A stretch of 64,000 nt of DNA from NCBI GenBank assembly GCA_963691655.1, contig OY829327.1, positions 63,934,079 through 63,998,078 on the forward strand. Direction: 5' to 3'. Origin of the DNA: Toxonevra muliebris (Eukaryota; Arthropoda; Insecta; Diptera; Pallopteridae). The translations under genes were made by a program, and so were the position numbers. Shown one piece after another: positions 34,300 through 45,187 of the stretch. The notes beneath the pieces were generated by a model. It was given only the letters and a program-made list of their open reading frames with translations, was not told the DNA's origin and did not search any database. Position 1 is the stretch's first letter; the number at the start of each line of letters is the position of its first letter.

Positions 34300-35230
34300 C
34301 TGCTATAGTTTGGTAAAAATAAGCACCTTTTTAGAAAGCATAACGTAAATAAGGTAATTCGGATCGATGTATATAATTCGGATCGATTTTGTGTTGCTAA
34401 TAACTTTTCTTTGGTATTTTTTAAAATTACTTCCTTTTCCCGAAACGAACGAGAATTATTCCCTCTTTGTAATGGGATGCAACACTTATTTCAATTATTT
34501 CAAAGTAATCAGTTGTGAGAGCGAAAAAACAAAGACTGACCCACAAATTTTATAACAATAATAACTTTTGTGCTGGTAAGTACATTTATATAATTTATAT
34601 AGGGTTTTGTTCACTAAACATTCTGCTGTATAAAGAAGCACCATTTTAGAAAACATATTAAGAAAAAATTTACTCTTAAAATCGATCCGAATTACCAGCA
34701 TGCGTTTTTCTACTTGCATATAATTCGGATGGATGATCCAAATTACAAGCAAATGAGGTGTTTGCAAAATTACAAAATTTAGAAAAACTATATAGTTTTA
34801 ATTAATGAAAGTGATATAATAGGTGATGTTTGGAGGTAATTCGGATCGACCCTTTCAAGTTTAAATAAACTTGAAATTTTTTTTTTAATTTTAGTTTAAA
34901 ATTTCGCATTTTAAAATCCAAAAATATTTTTTTTTATTGAAATAATAAATAAAATTAATAGCGTTTCTTAGTGTTTTGGAACTAAGAAGTAATTTTCAAT
35001 TAAATTCAATATGAAAAATATTTTTAAGAACCAGTTTGTGTTAAGTGATTTTAATTTTTGACTATGTCAACATACTTATTAATTTTTTTTAATTTTTTAT
35101 TTACGGACTAGCGGATCACAATTTGATTACTTAATCTTGGTATGATATTCGAATATATTGGATTTTTGCGAAAATGCTATGCCCACTTTGAGATACGGTC
35201 ACATTTTATAGCCCACAACTTGACATATAT
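34300..35230. repeat. Dispersed repeat B (TTCGGATCGA-rich), shorter copy
   Basis: Collinear with 29945-31290 in the same orientation but with internal deletions. Several pieces are themselves doubled: TTTTGTTCACTAAA(T/C)ATTCTGCT occurs at about 34280 and 34605. No coding potential. Confidence 0.8.
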
Positions 35231-35259
35231 ACACTTTCTTTAAAACGGGCAGTGAAAGT

Positions 35260-35471
35260 GGCGGCTGAAGTGGTCGTTGAAGTAGTAGCTGGAGTTGAAG
35301 CTATATCACTGGAAGCAGTCCTTTCACAATATTTGCACAAAGTTATATGAGAGATCTGGAATGTTTTTGAAACTCTGAGCACTGACAACCTCTCAAATCG
35401 GACCACTTGAATTGCCTAGGCAAGTTTCTCAGGATCGATTGGTGCATTTTGCGCTTATAATAGCGAACCAT
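35260..35471 (-). pseudogene. Pipsqueak-type HTH domain relic (pogo/Tigger-like transposon)
   Basis: The minus strand from 35471 reads MVRYYKRK. In the next frame it continues with PEKLA, a stop, then AIQVVRFERLSVLRVSKTF and QISHITLCKYC. This is the layout of a psq helix-turn-helix: an MVRxYKRK start, then (P)E(D/E)LxxAIxxVxxGxLSVxxAxxxFxIxxxTLxxxV. A frameshift and an in-frame stop show decay. No DDE core follows; 35.2 kb is low-complexity Thr/Ala codons. Confidence 0.55.
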
Positions 35472-35810
35472 TTTACTTTTTGAAAAACATGACAATTGTG
35501 GTCCCAAATCAGAGCAAAAACGCTGAAATTTAGAAAAAAAAAAAACTTTATTTGATAGAAAAAACACAATAGCAGCCGAAAAAATGTTTACCATTTTACC
35601 CCACGTAAAAATTACTCATTTGCCCCACAGTATTTCTTCGGCTTCTACTAACACTACAAACAAATGAGCACCGAATACCACAAAATCTTGTAAATTTTTG
35701 AGTTCAGCGCACTAAAATTAGCTCATGTACTCATTTTTACGAAGAAATCTCAAAAAACAATTCCACAATTGTTAAAACTTTCGGCAGTAAAAATATTAAT
35801 GATGTTATAG

Positions 35811-36370
35811 AGTCATTCCATATAAAATCATCTAGTCGGCAAAGCCAGGTCACCTCGGATCATAGTCACACTTTGTAAGAATTTGTATGGTTCCAAAGAA
35901 GGAAATCCGACGTCATAAATTTTTCTCATGCCCCAATTTGAAAAGTGTAATTTTAATGCTTTCCTTTTTTAACTGTTTTCGTTAAAAATATATTCACTGA
36001 CAAGTCATTGTAACAAATCATTAAAATTGTTCAAGATATTCGAAATTTTTACCAATATTATCCAAAAAGATTAAAAAGCTGTAGCCTTACAAAACTATTG
36101 CTACCTTAAGAGCAATAAACTTTCAAATACCGATAGATGGAGAGCATCCTACATATATGTAAGTATACATAGATACAAATAAAATGTTTTTTCAAAAACA
36201 AAAAAATTAGCTGCTTACATTCAACCGTATGGACAGTGGAGTCAGCTAAAAACTTCGAAAAGTCAGAAAAATATACATATTTTCAGCCTGGTGTTATTAA
36301 TCGTGGGCATTAAATATGTGGCTATCAATTTAATTTGCAAAAACTACTATCTATTAGCTTTAGAACGCCA
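35811..36370. repeat. Rearranged, truncated copy of the 49.7-51.8 kb foldback family
   Basis: The outer end AGTCATTCCATATAAAATC matches the foldback termini. 36010-36140 matches the reverse complement of the foldback spacer (about 50370-50480, with TTGCTCTTAAGGTAGCAATAG), and 36205-36370 matches the right arm (about 51430-51597, with CATTCAACCGTAT). It stops exactly where the next element begins (CACAGTGG at 36371). Confidence 0.8.
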
Positions 36371-37344
36371 CACAGTGGTCTGCAATCCCAAAAAGCTGGC
36401 CATAAGTCGAAAAATAAAGTTTTTTGTGGGGGGTTCTGACATTTTAAATAGTTGCAGTGATAAACCTAGCGGCGTTTTAGAACAACGGTTAAGTACAGAT
36501 ATTCTTCAAAAATTTTTTTTGGGCTTTTCAAGTCCAAGCAAGAATAAGTGTCGAAACGTGTGGAATTTTCAAGTGGAAAAAGTGTATTATTTAAAAGTGC
36601 GTAGTTTTTAAACGGTTTCGCCGATTTTAACGAGACAACATGCAATCAACTTCTAAAAATAAGTACTACACCGATGTTTTTATCATGTAAGCTGTTTTAA
36701 AGGCTGACAAAAAAAAAAAGGTTTTAAAAAAATTCTCAACGGTTCCTACCGAGTTCTTAGTTTTAAATTATTAATTATTCATTTTTGTAAAACATATAGC
36801 ACTATCAGCTGCCGGAATGAATTTTACACAATATTTTCAATGCAATGTGCAGATGCGATATATTCTATGTTCGGGCAATTGTAACATCAAAAAAGGTATT
36901 TCTATAATAGAAATTTTTTTGTGCGAAATTCGTATGGATGTGGGGAGAGGAAGGTTAAAGAGTTTTGCGTCCAATAACCGTTAATATTTCCTTGAGTTTA
37001 TGTTAGCTGTATTAGCCATCCTCCTCTATTACCTCCTTTCATATTGACAATAGGGATAACACCAGCAACATGTATATCAGAAATCTATCACCTTGAATAC
37101 TCCATTTTGTTTTTTGCCAAATTAAGAACGGATTCGTAATAGAGATCCCAAAAACCCCCAAATTTCTGGTTTCGTCAATATTTTTTTTTGCAAATGGCCC
37201 ACCATTTTGGATCCGCCATTTGGTTTTTGTTTACAAAACTGAGATCGGATTCGTAATTAGCGGTCCCGAAAACCCCCTAGCACAAATAATCATTACAAAA
37301 GAACGATTTTTTCGACTTATGGCCAGCTTTTCGAGACCACTGTG
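36371..37344. mobile_element. 974-bp non-coding element with CACAGTGGTC terminal inverted repeats
   Basis: Left end CACAGTGGTCTGC...AAAAGCTGGCCATAAGTCG (36371-36410). The right end (37307-37344) is its reverse complement apart from a 7-bp indel. The interior has two related segments near 37090-37165 and 37195-37280 (CGGATTCGTAAT...CCCGAAAACCCCC), and no transposase. No target duplication could be verified; the flanks are CGCCA and CGGTG. The superfamily is unresolved. Confidence 0.75.
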
Positions 37345-37360
37345 CGGTGTAGCAAAATGC

Positions 37361-38389
37361 AAATTTATTAAAGCAAAAAGTCTTGTGATATGATACGGAT
37401 AAGATCTAATGACTGTTATGGCCATTTCAACAATATAACTTTCTCATTTTCTTTAAATTTCACCCAATATTATTAAAAACATTAATTTTGGGCTCGCCTA
37501 TCCTGATGGGCTTAAAATCGTGCAAAGAAATCAATTTGACTATTAAAAGGTGGCAAAAGTTATATTACGGACGAAATGTATTAGAAAATCGAATGTTTGT
37601 ATAAAAAAAAAGGAAAATCTTTTAAAATTGAATGCAATTTGGAAGTAAATCTGAACGTAGATATAATAAAAACATACAACCCTGAAAGCTAATGGTAATA
37701 TGTCCCCATTGTTGATACAACGGTGGCACAACAGGATAATAACTGCAAGCATAGCTCCAAAAGATACATGAAATTTAATTTAAAGAAAACGATAAATACT
37801 AAAATGATACTGAATACTGAAATGGTAACAACAGTCATTATACCCCCTAACCTTATCATCATATCATAAGATTTTTTTCTTTAATAAAATTGCATTTTGC
37901 TACACCTCGCCAAAATTGGGTAATGGCTTTTTATTAAAAATTTAATTTTTCTTAAATAACACACTGTTACAAAATTTAGTGAAGTAGAAATACCTGGGAA
38001 GTGATACTATTTTTCGTGTAGGTCTTGTCGAGTAAAACAAGAATCTGTGTGTGAAATTTGCCAAACACCCCAATCTAGATTTACAGTCAAAAACCCGGTT
38101 TTACGTAGCTTGCGCACTTATAAGCCTGTAACTTAGTGGATTATCTACAGATTTCCAGTTTGGTACCATTTTTAGAAGAAAGAAACTTAGACCTTTCGAA
38201 TGATATACAGCATGAACCAGAATAACTGTCGCACTTACAAAGCATTCCAGTGTGTATAATTTCATATGCCCTGTTATGATTTTTTTGTTGTTACCAAATC
38301 TTTAAATAGTTATATTTGTAAAAACATAATTTAAATGACAAGGACGCGAAACGCGCGTTTGTAATAGAACGCCACTTAGTTGTTGAAAA
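37361..38389. other. No recognised gene
   Basis: AT-rich, with short minus-strand open frames and no domain. Candidate splice-like signals near 37680-37760 were not convincing. Confidence 0.45.
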
Positions 38390-38747
38390 AAATAGTGAGA
38401 TTGTGAAAAAATTAAAAAAATTTAATATCAGTCGCCGATTTGTTCAGCGAACGGTTGAGAAAGATAAGAAAAGTGGAAAAGTTAAAATAAAGAAGAAACC
38501 GTACAGAAAGCGTTCTATCCGGATGACGACAGAGATCAAGAAAGTGCGTGAAGGATTTGTAGGAATTGAGGAGTGTCAACTAGAAAAATCACAAAAGATT
38601 GCAACAGAAGTCAACATTCTGTCCATTTAATTATGAAAAAGGACCTGGGACTAAAGGTTTTTTTAAAAAAATGGATTCATGGTCTCACAGCAAAACACCG
38701 ACAAATTAGGACGAAAAGATGTGGGGTGCTTCTTTGCCAGCATGCCA
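38390..38747 (+). pseudogene. Tc1/mariner-type transposase N-terminal HTH fragment
   Basis: Frame 3 (38403-38630) has a basic HTH with KKLKKFNISRRFVQRTVEK and TEIKKVREGF. The neighbouring frame (38620-38740) continues with VHLIMKKDLGLKVF and LTAKHRQIRTKRC. This matches the paired-type N-terminus of IS630/Tc1/mariner transposases. The frameshift is at about 38620. The fragment is cut off at 38747 by an inverted-repeat element; the catalytic core is absent beyond it. Confidence 0.65.
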
Positions 38748-39582
38748 GTGCCATATTTCACCAAATACAATTTACAATTACAAATTTGTGCTTGTGAATT
38801 ACAATTACAAATGTGTAAAACAATTTTTCATTTTATAAATTACAACTCTCAAATTCACAAATTTGTAATAAGAGGCAACAAAAAATGTAAGAGAGCACTT
38901 GTAGATTACAAGTGTAAAAAAAACGAAGTTTCACGAAATTTTTGTATGACTTGTTAATAACCAATTTTTTTTCACAAATTTGTGACACTGATGCACTGAT
39001 GTATGATAACATTAACCAATGAGCGAACAAAATAAAATTTTCTCCGCTTCTTTGATTAGGGATATTTCTACCTAAAAATTTTCAAATAAATTTTTTTTAA
39101 ACTCTTTTTTTTATATATCAGTAAAGAAAAATAAAATCATTTAAAAAATTTGGTAGACATGTTTATTAATATCAAAATTTTTTTAAATTAAATCTACACG
39201 CTTTAGATGCTGATTAAAAACTGTAAATATAAAAACAGTCTGCTAAAACTATGACGAAATCGAAAAATAAACAACAGCCATTTTACAAGCGATTTTTTTT
39301 TTGTAAAAATTCTTACAAATGTTACAAATTTGTGATTACTCGTCTGTTTGTTGAAACAAAAAACTACAAAATAGTAACATTTCTACAAATTTGTTACTTG
39401 TAAACTACAACTACAAACCTTGTTTGGTGAAACAATTATTGAAAAATTTGTCATTACAAGTGATTTACAAGTCCGAATTCACAATTGTAGGAATTGGGTG
39501 AAACCACATTTAATGAGTTTTTTACAATTTTGTGAGAATTTCCTTACAATTCACATATTTGTAAGTTGGTGAAATAGGGCAC
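38748..39582. mobile_element. MITE-like element with GTGCC(A/C)TATTTCACC ends
   Basis: GTGCCATATTTCACC at 38748-38762 pairs with GGTGAAATAGGGCAC at 39568-39582. Both inner flanks are packed with ACAAATTTGT-type words (for example TTACAAATTTGTGA), themselves palindromic, making long imperfect subterminal inverted repeats. No coding sequence. It sits in the Tc1/mariner scrap. Confidence 0.75.
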
Positions 39583-39785
39583 AGGTGCGAAAAATTTTTT
39601 TTTGATGTAAAATTATTTTCATTACAACAGCCGCACGATAGACTGCTCGCAAAAATAATGTTTTGTGTTCCTGCAACAAGCCCAGGGGTGGAGCGGTTCC
39701 AAAATGCTTCTTCCGTCATGGTATGGAGATCCATTTCCAAAAGAAGCAAACTTTTCCTTCTGCTTTTTTTATTATTTTTTATTTA

Positions 39786-40300
39786 AGCAATCAACTCTCA
39801 GGGGGTACCCCTATGAATGCAAAGCATTGCCTTGATTGAGGAATGAAGATAGATTAGTGGAAGGAGGAAAGAGGAAGAAAAAGTTGTGAACGTTTGTTTT
39901 AAATTTGGAAATGTCGTAAAGGTCAGGAAAAACGGTTGCAGGGAGCTTATTCCATATAGGCGCGGTACGACAAGGAAAAGAACTATCTCTTTAATGCGTG
40001 GTGCGTTGGGGTACCATATCCACGTGGAATGCGTGACTACCGCTTGCAGTTCGAGTAGCTCTGGTGAATACATGAACTGGTGGAATCAAATTCCGTATCT
40101 CAGCGGAACATTTACCATGAAAATACCGGTAGAACAGAGTCACACAAGCCACGTTTCTACGGTGTTCCAAGGAGTCAATAGAGCTGGAAACCCTACTGTC
40201 TCCTATTAGCTTTATCGCACGATGTTGAATACGGTCCAGGAACTCTAGTTGCGTTCGAAAAGCTCCTGCCCATAGGTGCTAAGAGAGAGAGAAACTGATG
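39786..40300 (-). pseudogene. LINE reverse transcriptase C-terminal fragment
   Basis: The minus strand reads HLWAGAF, LDRIQHRAIKLIGD, RRNVACVTLFYRYFHGKCS and FHVDMVPQRTTH, then a stop (nonsense), then RTAPIWNKLPATVFPDLYD and FKTNVH. This is the conserved tail of a fly LINE ORF2 beyond the RT core. It ends near 39786 with an A/T-rich 3' tail and is 5'-truncated, as is usual for LINE insertions. Confidence 0.8.
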
Positions 40301-40559
40301 ATGCTGAATTTAAAAAAAAATCACATTTTTGAGTTGAATGGCCAAAAATTTTATTCTTGTAAAAAATTTCATAAAAGGTTTAATAACTCAGTCAATTACT
40401 TACCGATTTCTAAAAACAATATACGTTGTATTCGTTAATAAACATTTTTTTGAATAATTTCATAAGTGGTATGGTTTCTTTATAAAATAGTGTGTAGAAA
40501 CATCGCCAAAGTTGAGAAAAGGCGAAAAAAGTGAAAAAAATTGTGCGAAAGGGCGAAAA

Positions 40560-41215
40560 AATTTGGTTTTCATCGACGAGTGCATCGTTAATAATATTGT
40601 GCTCCCCGAAGTATGTTGGTTTCGCTGCGGCCAAACATATTCAGAATAATAGTGTGCATGAAAATTTCAAGTGGTTCATTATTTTCTAGACCAGAACGAA
40701 TTTTGATAAAAATTTCATGTTTTCGAGATTATTTTACTTTTACTCAATCCTTGATAACTTTGTCATTTGATTGCAATAGTTGTCATCTGATTGCAATAGT
40801 TTTATGCTTAAAAATTTTGTAATGAAATGGTTTATCGATTAAAAAATAACACTTCAGTTTTTGAGATTACTTTTTGTGAGAAAGAAAACTTAGCCCACGA
40901 CTTGTGTGAAAATTTCTCAAAAATCACACTAAAATTGAACTTTCAACATCCATCTAAGTCATTTAGAATCCGATTTCAACAAACTTGGCAGCATCCTATA
41001 ACATATAACTCTAATCGGTAGAAGCTATAGGTAATGAGATATTAGCTTGTAAGTGAAACTGTGACTTGAAAAACCGTTATTTTGTCATATCTCGAAAAAC
41101 TTACTCATAGAAAAAAAAATTAATGTGGTTTTCGTGTTCAGCGACCTCGAATTAGTTTGGAAAACGTTCTTTGGTTCATGTTATATTTTCACTGTATTCC
41201 AGTGTTATCAGCTTC
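40560..41215. repeat. Rearranged copy of the 3.5-4.7 kb repeat
   Basis: 40560-40640 matches 4647-4727 in the same orientation (TCATCGACGAGTGCATCGTTAATAATATTG). 40730-41215 matches 4045-3555 in the opposite orientation. The coding middle (4108-4640) is missing. The copy therefore carries a deletion plus an inversion relative to the first locus, or is one half of an inverted-repeat element. Confidence 0.75.
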
Positions 41216-42317
41216 GCAAAGTTTAAAACCTCAATTTTTCATTATTTCTCTAAATAACCCACTACTATTCATTTTAATTTTATTTTTTCTCTCTTTTCTT
41301 TTTTTGAATTTTTTAGTCTATTCTTTTTGATTTGTTAAATATTTCCCTTTTTTTTATTATTTTTTTTTATCTCGATGTTTACTATTTATTACTTTCAAAT
41401 TGTTAATTCAATTGTTGTTGTGCTATAAAAAATTCATGTAAATCTTATTGCACTAATGCTCTTATACGTTTTTTAAATAAATAAATTAAAATAGATAAAT
41501 TAAGATTGCTTTATCTAAAGTTCAAGAACACAAAACACAAATTTCTTTAAATTGTTTAAAAATTTTGGAAAACGAAATAAATATATGAAAATGAATATTA
41601 TCCCTTATTAAAATTATTAGGCTTTGAATGAACAATGATGCCAGAAGAATATCAAAAAGTTCATAGAACTAGCAGATCTGGCGATCGTTTTGGAACCAGT
41701 TACGATTCCTCATCAGTGATCTTTCTGATAGTTTCCTAATTTCAACAATCTATATAAGCGAAAATACTGTAAAGTAAATGAGAATTACAAAGACAGTTAT
41801 TTTCACTGAATAGTATTATTGAAAGGAACTTATCCCTTTATTATGGAAAGGAAGAAAAATACTCATTTGAAATCAATAAAATTTTAATAAATAGCAAATA
41901 TTTCCCTATTAAATACACGTTCAAAAAATTATGAATGTGGCCCAAATATAATCAGAAAAATTTTGAAAACTCTGCGAAAAATTAAAAGGTAAGATGTGTG
42001 TGACCGCAGGTATATGTCAATTCAAGTGTTTAGTTTGTATGAAAGGTGCCACATCCACTTCTTAAATACTGAAAACAATTTTTAAATCAAGTCAGCAGTT
42101 CAAGAGAATTCCTCAATAATCTATCCCAACTTTAATAAATTATTAATAGTGCAATCCTTATGTATAAGTAACTTGTTTCTGCAACTCTGTAAATTTATAC
42201 TTTAAAATGCTGTAAAATTGCAACTATATACTTTGATTTTTGACGATTAAGGCTGGTTTTACAGTTTTTGCTTCGTTCGAGTTTCTACGTGGTCAACAGC
42301 AAAAAAAAATGGATGCA
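41216..42317. other. No recognised gene
   Basis: T-rich at 41280-41400. A short block at about 41690-41735 is the inverse of 29120-29165. Nothing else can be supported. Confidence 0.45.
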
Positions 42318-42320
42318 TTA

Positions 42321-44002
42321 GGCCCTTATTATGAGCTGCGTTCGGCGTTCGATCTTTGCTGGCTATCGAAGATCGAATGTAAAATTCGTATTATGAGCAG
42401 TGCAACCCTGTCGAAATTTTTGTTGCGCATCGAATTTTCTGTCGAACGCAATTTTTCTTTCGATACGGTGCATGCTGAGTAATAATTGTTAAAAATTTAA
42501 GTATTTTGCTATTTATTTTTGTTTTTTGAGAACTAAAAACTAATTTTAAAGTTTTTTTTGAATTTTTTGCTGGTTTAAAGTGGTGAGCAACACATTTCAG
42601 TTACAGAAACTTGTGTCATTGTTGGGAAGCAAATCCTCTGATTGCAAAGTTCTGGCGACGAAGAAAGAACTAAATGGTTTAGGGCCAACCAATAATTCCC
42701 GGCATTCCGCTTTTATTGGCAAAATATAATTTTGCTTGTATAATTGAATTTTATTCATCTTTGGCAAATAAAATTTTTCAGGACATCTAAAGCCTCTGAT
42801 AATACCACAAATACCGTGGGCTGTGCAAGTCCAAGAGTATTCTCATTTCCAATGCTTAGTTGGAGTGATCTCTAAGCAGAACTGTTGCCAACTTTAATAT
42901 TTTTGGAATTGATCTTGCTCATATGCATTGCTTGAGCAGTTCATCTATAGTAGTGATGAAGTCCACAAATGCCTCCTTGGTCAGTCGAAAGTTCTATAGA
43001 AATCTGTACACGAATTTTGTAGATGTCGAAAGGCTGCACTTAATCGTTTTCTACTTCTGGCCAGTTCCATCAAGCTCTCATCCTCTTCCGATGGCACCAT
43101 TATTTCGTTGTAGTCATAACTATTTACTCCTTATTTTTTCTACTTCATTTTTAAACAAAATGGTTTAGCACATTTTTTTTTAATCTTATTTTTTATTTAT
43201 TTTCATTGCGTCAATTTGCAAGCTTGCAACTGCAAAACTATTGTGAATGCCTATTTTATTATGTTAAATTAATATCGTTTTTATCATTAGCTGCGTTTTA
43301 TTCACTACTTACTTTTATTTATGTATAACTAGCAGCGATAATTGTATGGGAAAACAGCAACAAAGCCGCAGAGATACCACGTATAATTATAGCTGCTATG
43401 TATACATAACAAGTTGTTTAACTACATCAAATTCTATTGTGAACTACCATAAGTGGGCTGAAGAGACTTAACAACTTGGTCGTTTTAATCGCATATGTTA
43501 AACTAGCTGGCGAATAAAATGCAGCTTTGCAAAACTATGGGTTTGTAGATGAAGAATTTATATTAATTTCTTAATATAACTGTAACATAAATATCTCTTT
43601 GAGGTAAAATAAAACATTCGCATTCTTTAATGTCATGTTTATTCTTTTTTTGTAAGAAACATTTTTCCAAATTGGAAATAACGCTATTATAAACTTTGAG
43701 CCATTCATTCAAATGAATGAATTAATGTATTTTATTTTCTTTATTAATATTAATAGACTGAACTACTATTACTAATATTACTATATTTTGATTTATTGAA
43801 TAAAATTATATAATAAAATTGATACATTTTGCTTAATTTAAAGCTTAGCACATTTTTCCACAATCTAGCACAATTTTGTATCCATATCTAGCACCGTTAA
43901 AAAATTTTCAGTCCCATGACTGGTCATAATACCAAACTCAAATTTGTTCGATCAGGGCATTCGACTACAGTCGAAGATCGAACACAGTTCATAATAAGGG
44001 CC
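42321..44002 (-). mobile_element. PIF/Harbinger element, decayed, TTA target duplication
   Basis: Terminal inverted repeats GGCCCTTATTATGA(G/A)CTG(C/T)GTTCG at 42321 and, reversed, ending 44002. TTA immediately outside both ends (42318-42320 and 44003-44005) fits the 3-bp TWA target of PIF/Harbinger. A broken transposase is inside. The central A/T-rich part after 43.2 kb has no coding signal. Confidence 0.88.
42680..43130 (-). pseudogene. Harbinger transposase remnant
   Basis: The minus strand from 43130 reads FYRTFRLTKEAFVDFI, then SIPKILKLATVL, then LGLAQPTV-like text in a shifted frame, and nearer 42700 YFANKSGMPGIIG, where the first catalytic Asp motif (GxIDG) should begin. This order is the N-terminal half of a PIF/Harbinger DDE transposase. 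Stops, frame changes and the loss of everything after GIIG show an internally deleted relic. Confidence 0.75.
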
Positions 44003-44900
44003 TTAGTTAAATTTAAATTTAGTTGCTGTAACCCTTTAAATGATAAATTACATGTTTAAAAAATTAAAAACATAGATTTACGTAGAGTTTCTGCTTCGAT
44101 TCTTGAAAAATAAATTTTAGGAACCGGGTAATCTGTTGTGCTCTCCTTGCAGGAAATAAAAAATATTATTGATATTTGTGAGTACAATTTCAAAATTCGC
44201 TGCTTATTATACATAGTTTTATGGGTTATTCAGAGTTTTGAAAAAAAACACTGAATAACCCAGATAATGAAGGTTATGAAATCTCAGAGTCCGATAATAA
44301 CGAAAAAATATTATAGTTAAGATATAAATAGCAGAAAACTTTACTCTAAACTTACTTCAGATTCTGAACCACACAAAGAAAAATCATCGTTCGGGAATTC
44401 CCGTTGGTTTGGTTTACATGCAAAACAACAACAAATTTACGAATTTTGTTTTTGTTTTACATATCGTCATCTAAAATCCAAAAAGGCGTAACTATGCAAA
44501 TTCTGCAAAATTTTAAACTTCTACTCCCAAAAATAACGGTTTTATTAACAAAAGGCCGTAACTACAAGTTTATTGTTTACAAAATTTCCAGAACTCATAT
44601 GTTGAATAACAAAAAAAAATTTTTGTTCATATTTTTTCGATAAGTTTGTGCGATATACGAACTTTTATTAGTTGGAAATTTTTTCCTACAACGATTAGTT
44701 TTTGAGTAATTAGGGATTGAAAAACGTTCCATTTTTACAACTCCAAGACTTTAAAATATCGTAGCTTGAAAATAAAAAACATTACATTGAAAAAAAAATA
44801 CGTATCGATTAATTTCTTCTCAAGAATGCAAGAAAAAATTTTGGTTGAAATTAAAATTTTAGTTGTAACTCTGACATGGAACGACCCATATACATATTAG
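44003..44900. other. No recognised gene; contains a 12-bp-arm hairpin
   Basis: TGGGTTATTCAG (44222-44233) pairs perfectly with CTGAATAACCCA (44251-44262). Around 44465 and 44550 a GGC(C)GTAACTA phrase is repeated. No coding assignment. Confidence 0.5.
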
Positions 44901-45187
44901 TGTCATCAGGATATTTTCCGAGTTAATATGATTGTCGAATAAAACACTTTTTGATTATAAAGTAAAATAATCCATTTAATTCAATGTAATTAATGAAACA
45001 AAACAATAAAACAGTATTTCAAAAAAAACCGAGGACCGCAAAACACAACAATATACGTTAACAAAAACAGCGTGTCTCTCTCTTTTTTACTCTGACATTT
45101 TTTTACATTCGAAAAATAATAATACGAAAACGATATGAAAGAAAATACATAAAAAGAAAATAAGGTTGCCATATTTTTTATTCAGGC
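44901..45187 (-). repeat. Gypsy 3' LTR
   Basis: Near-identical to 49415-49693. It differs by small indels such as AACAGCGTG versus AACGACGTG and a shorter AATAATA stretch in the other copy. Confidence 0.92.

Noticed and set aside
37543..37760. Possible small exon of a second receptor (minus strand)
   Set aside because: Splice-like signals exist, but there is no family motif and no neighbouring exons.
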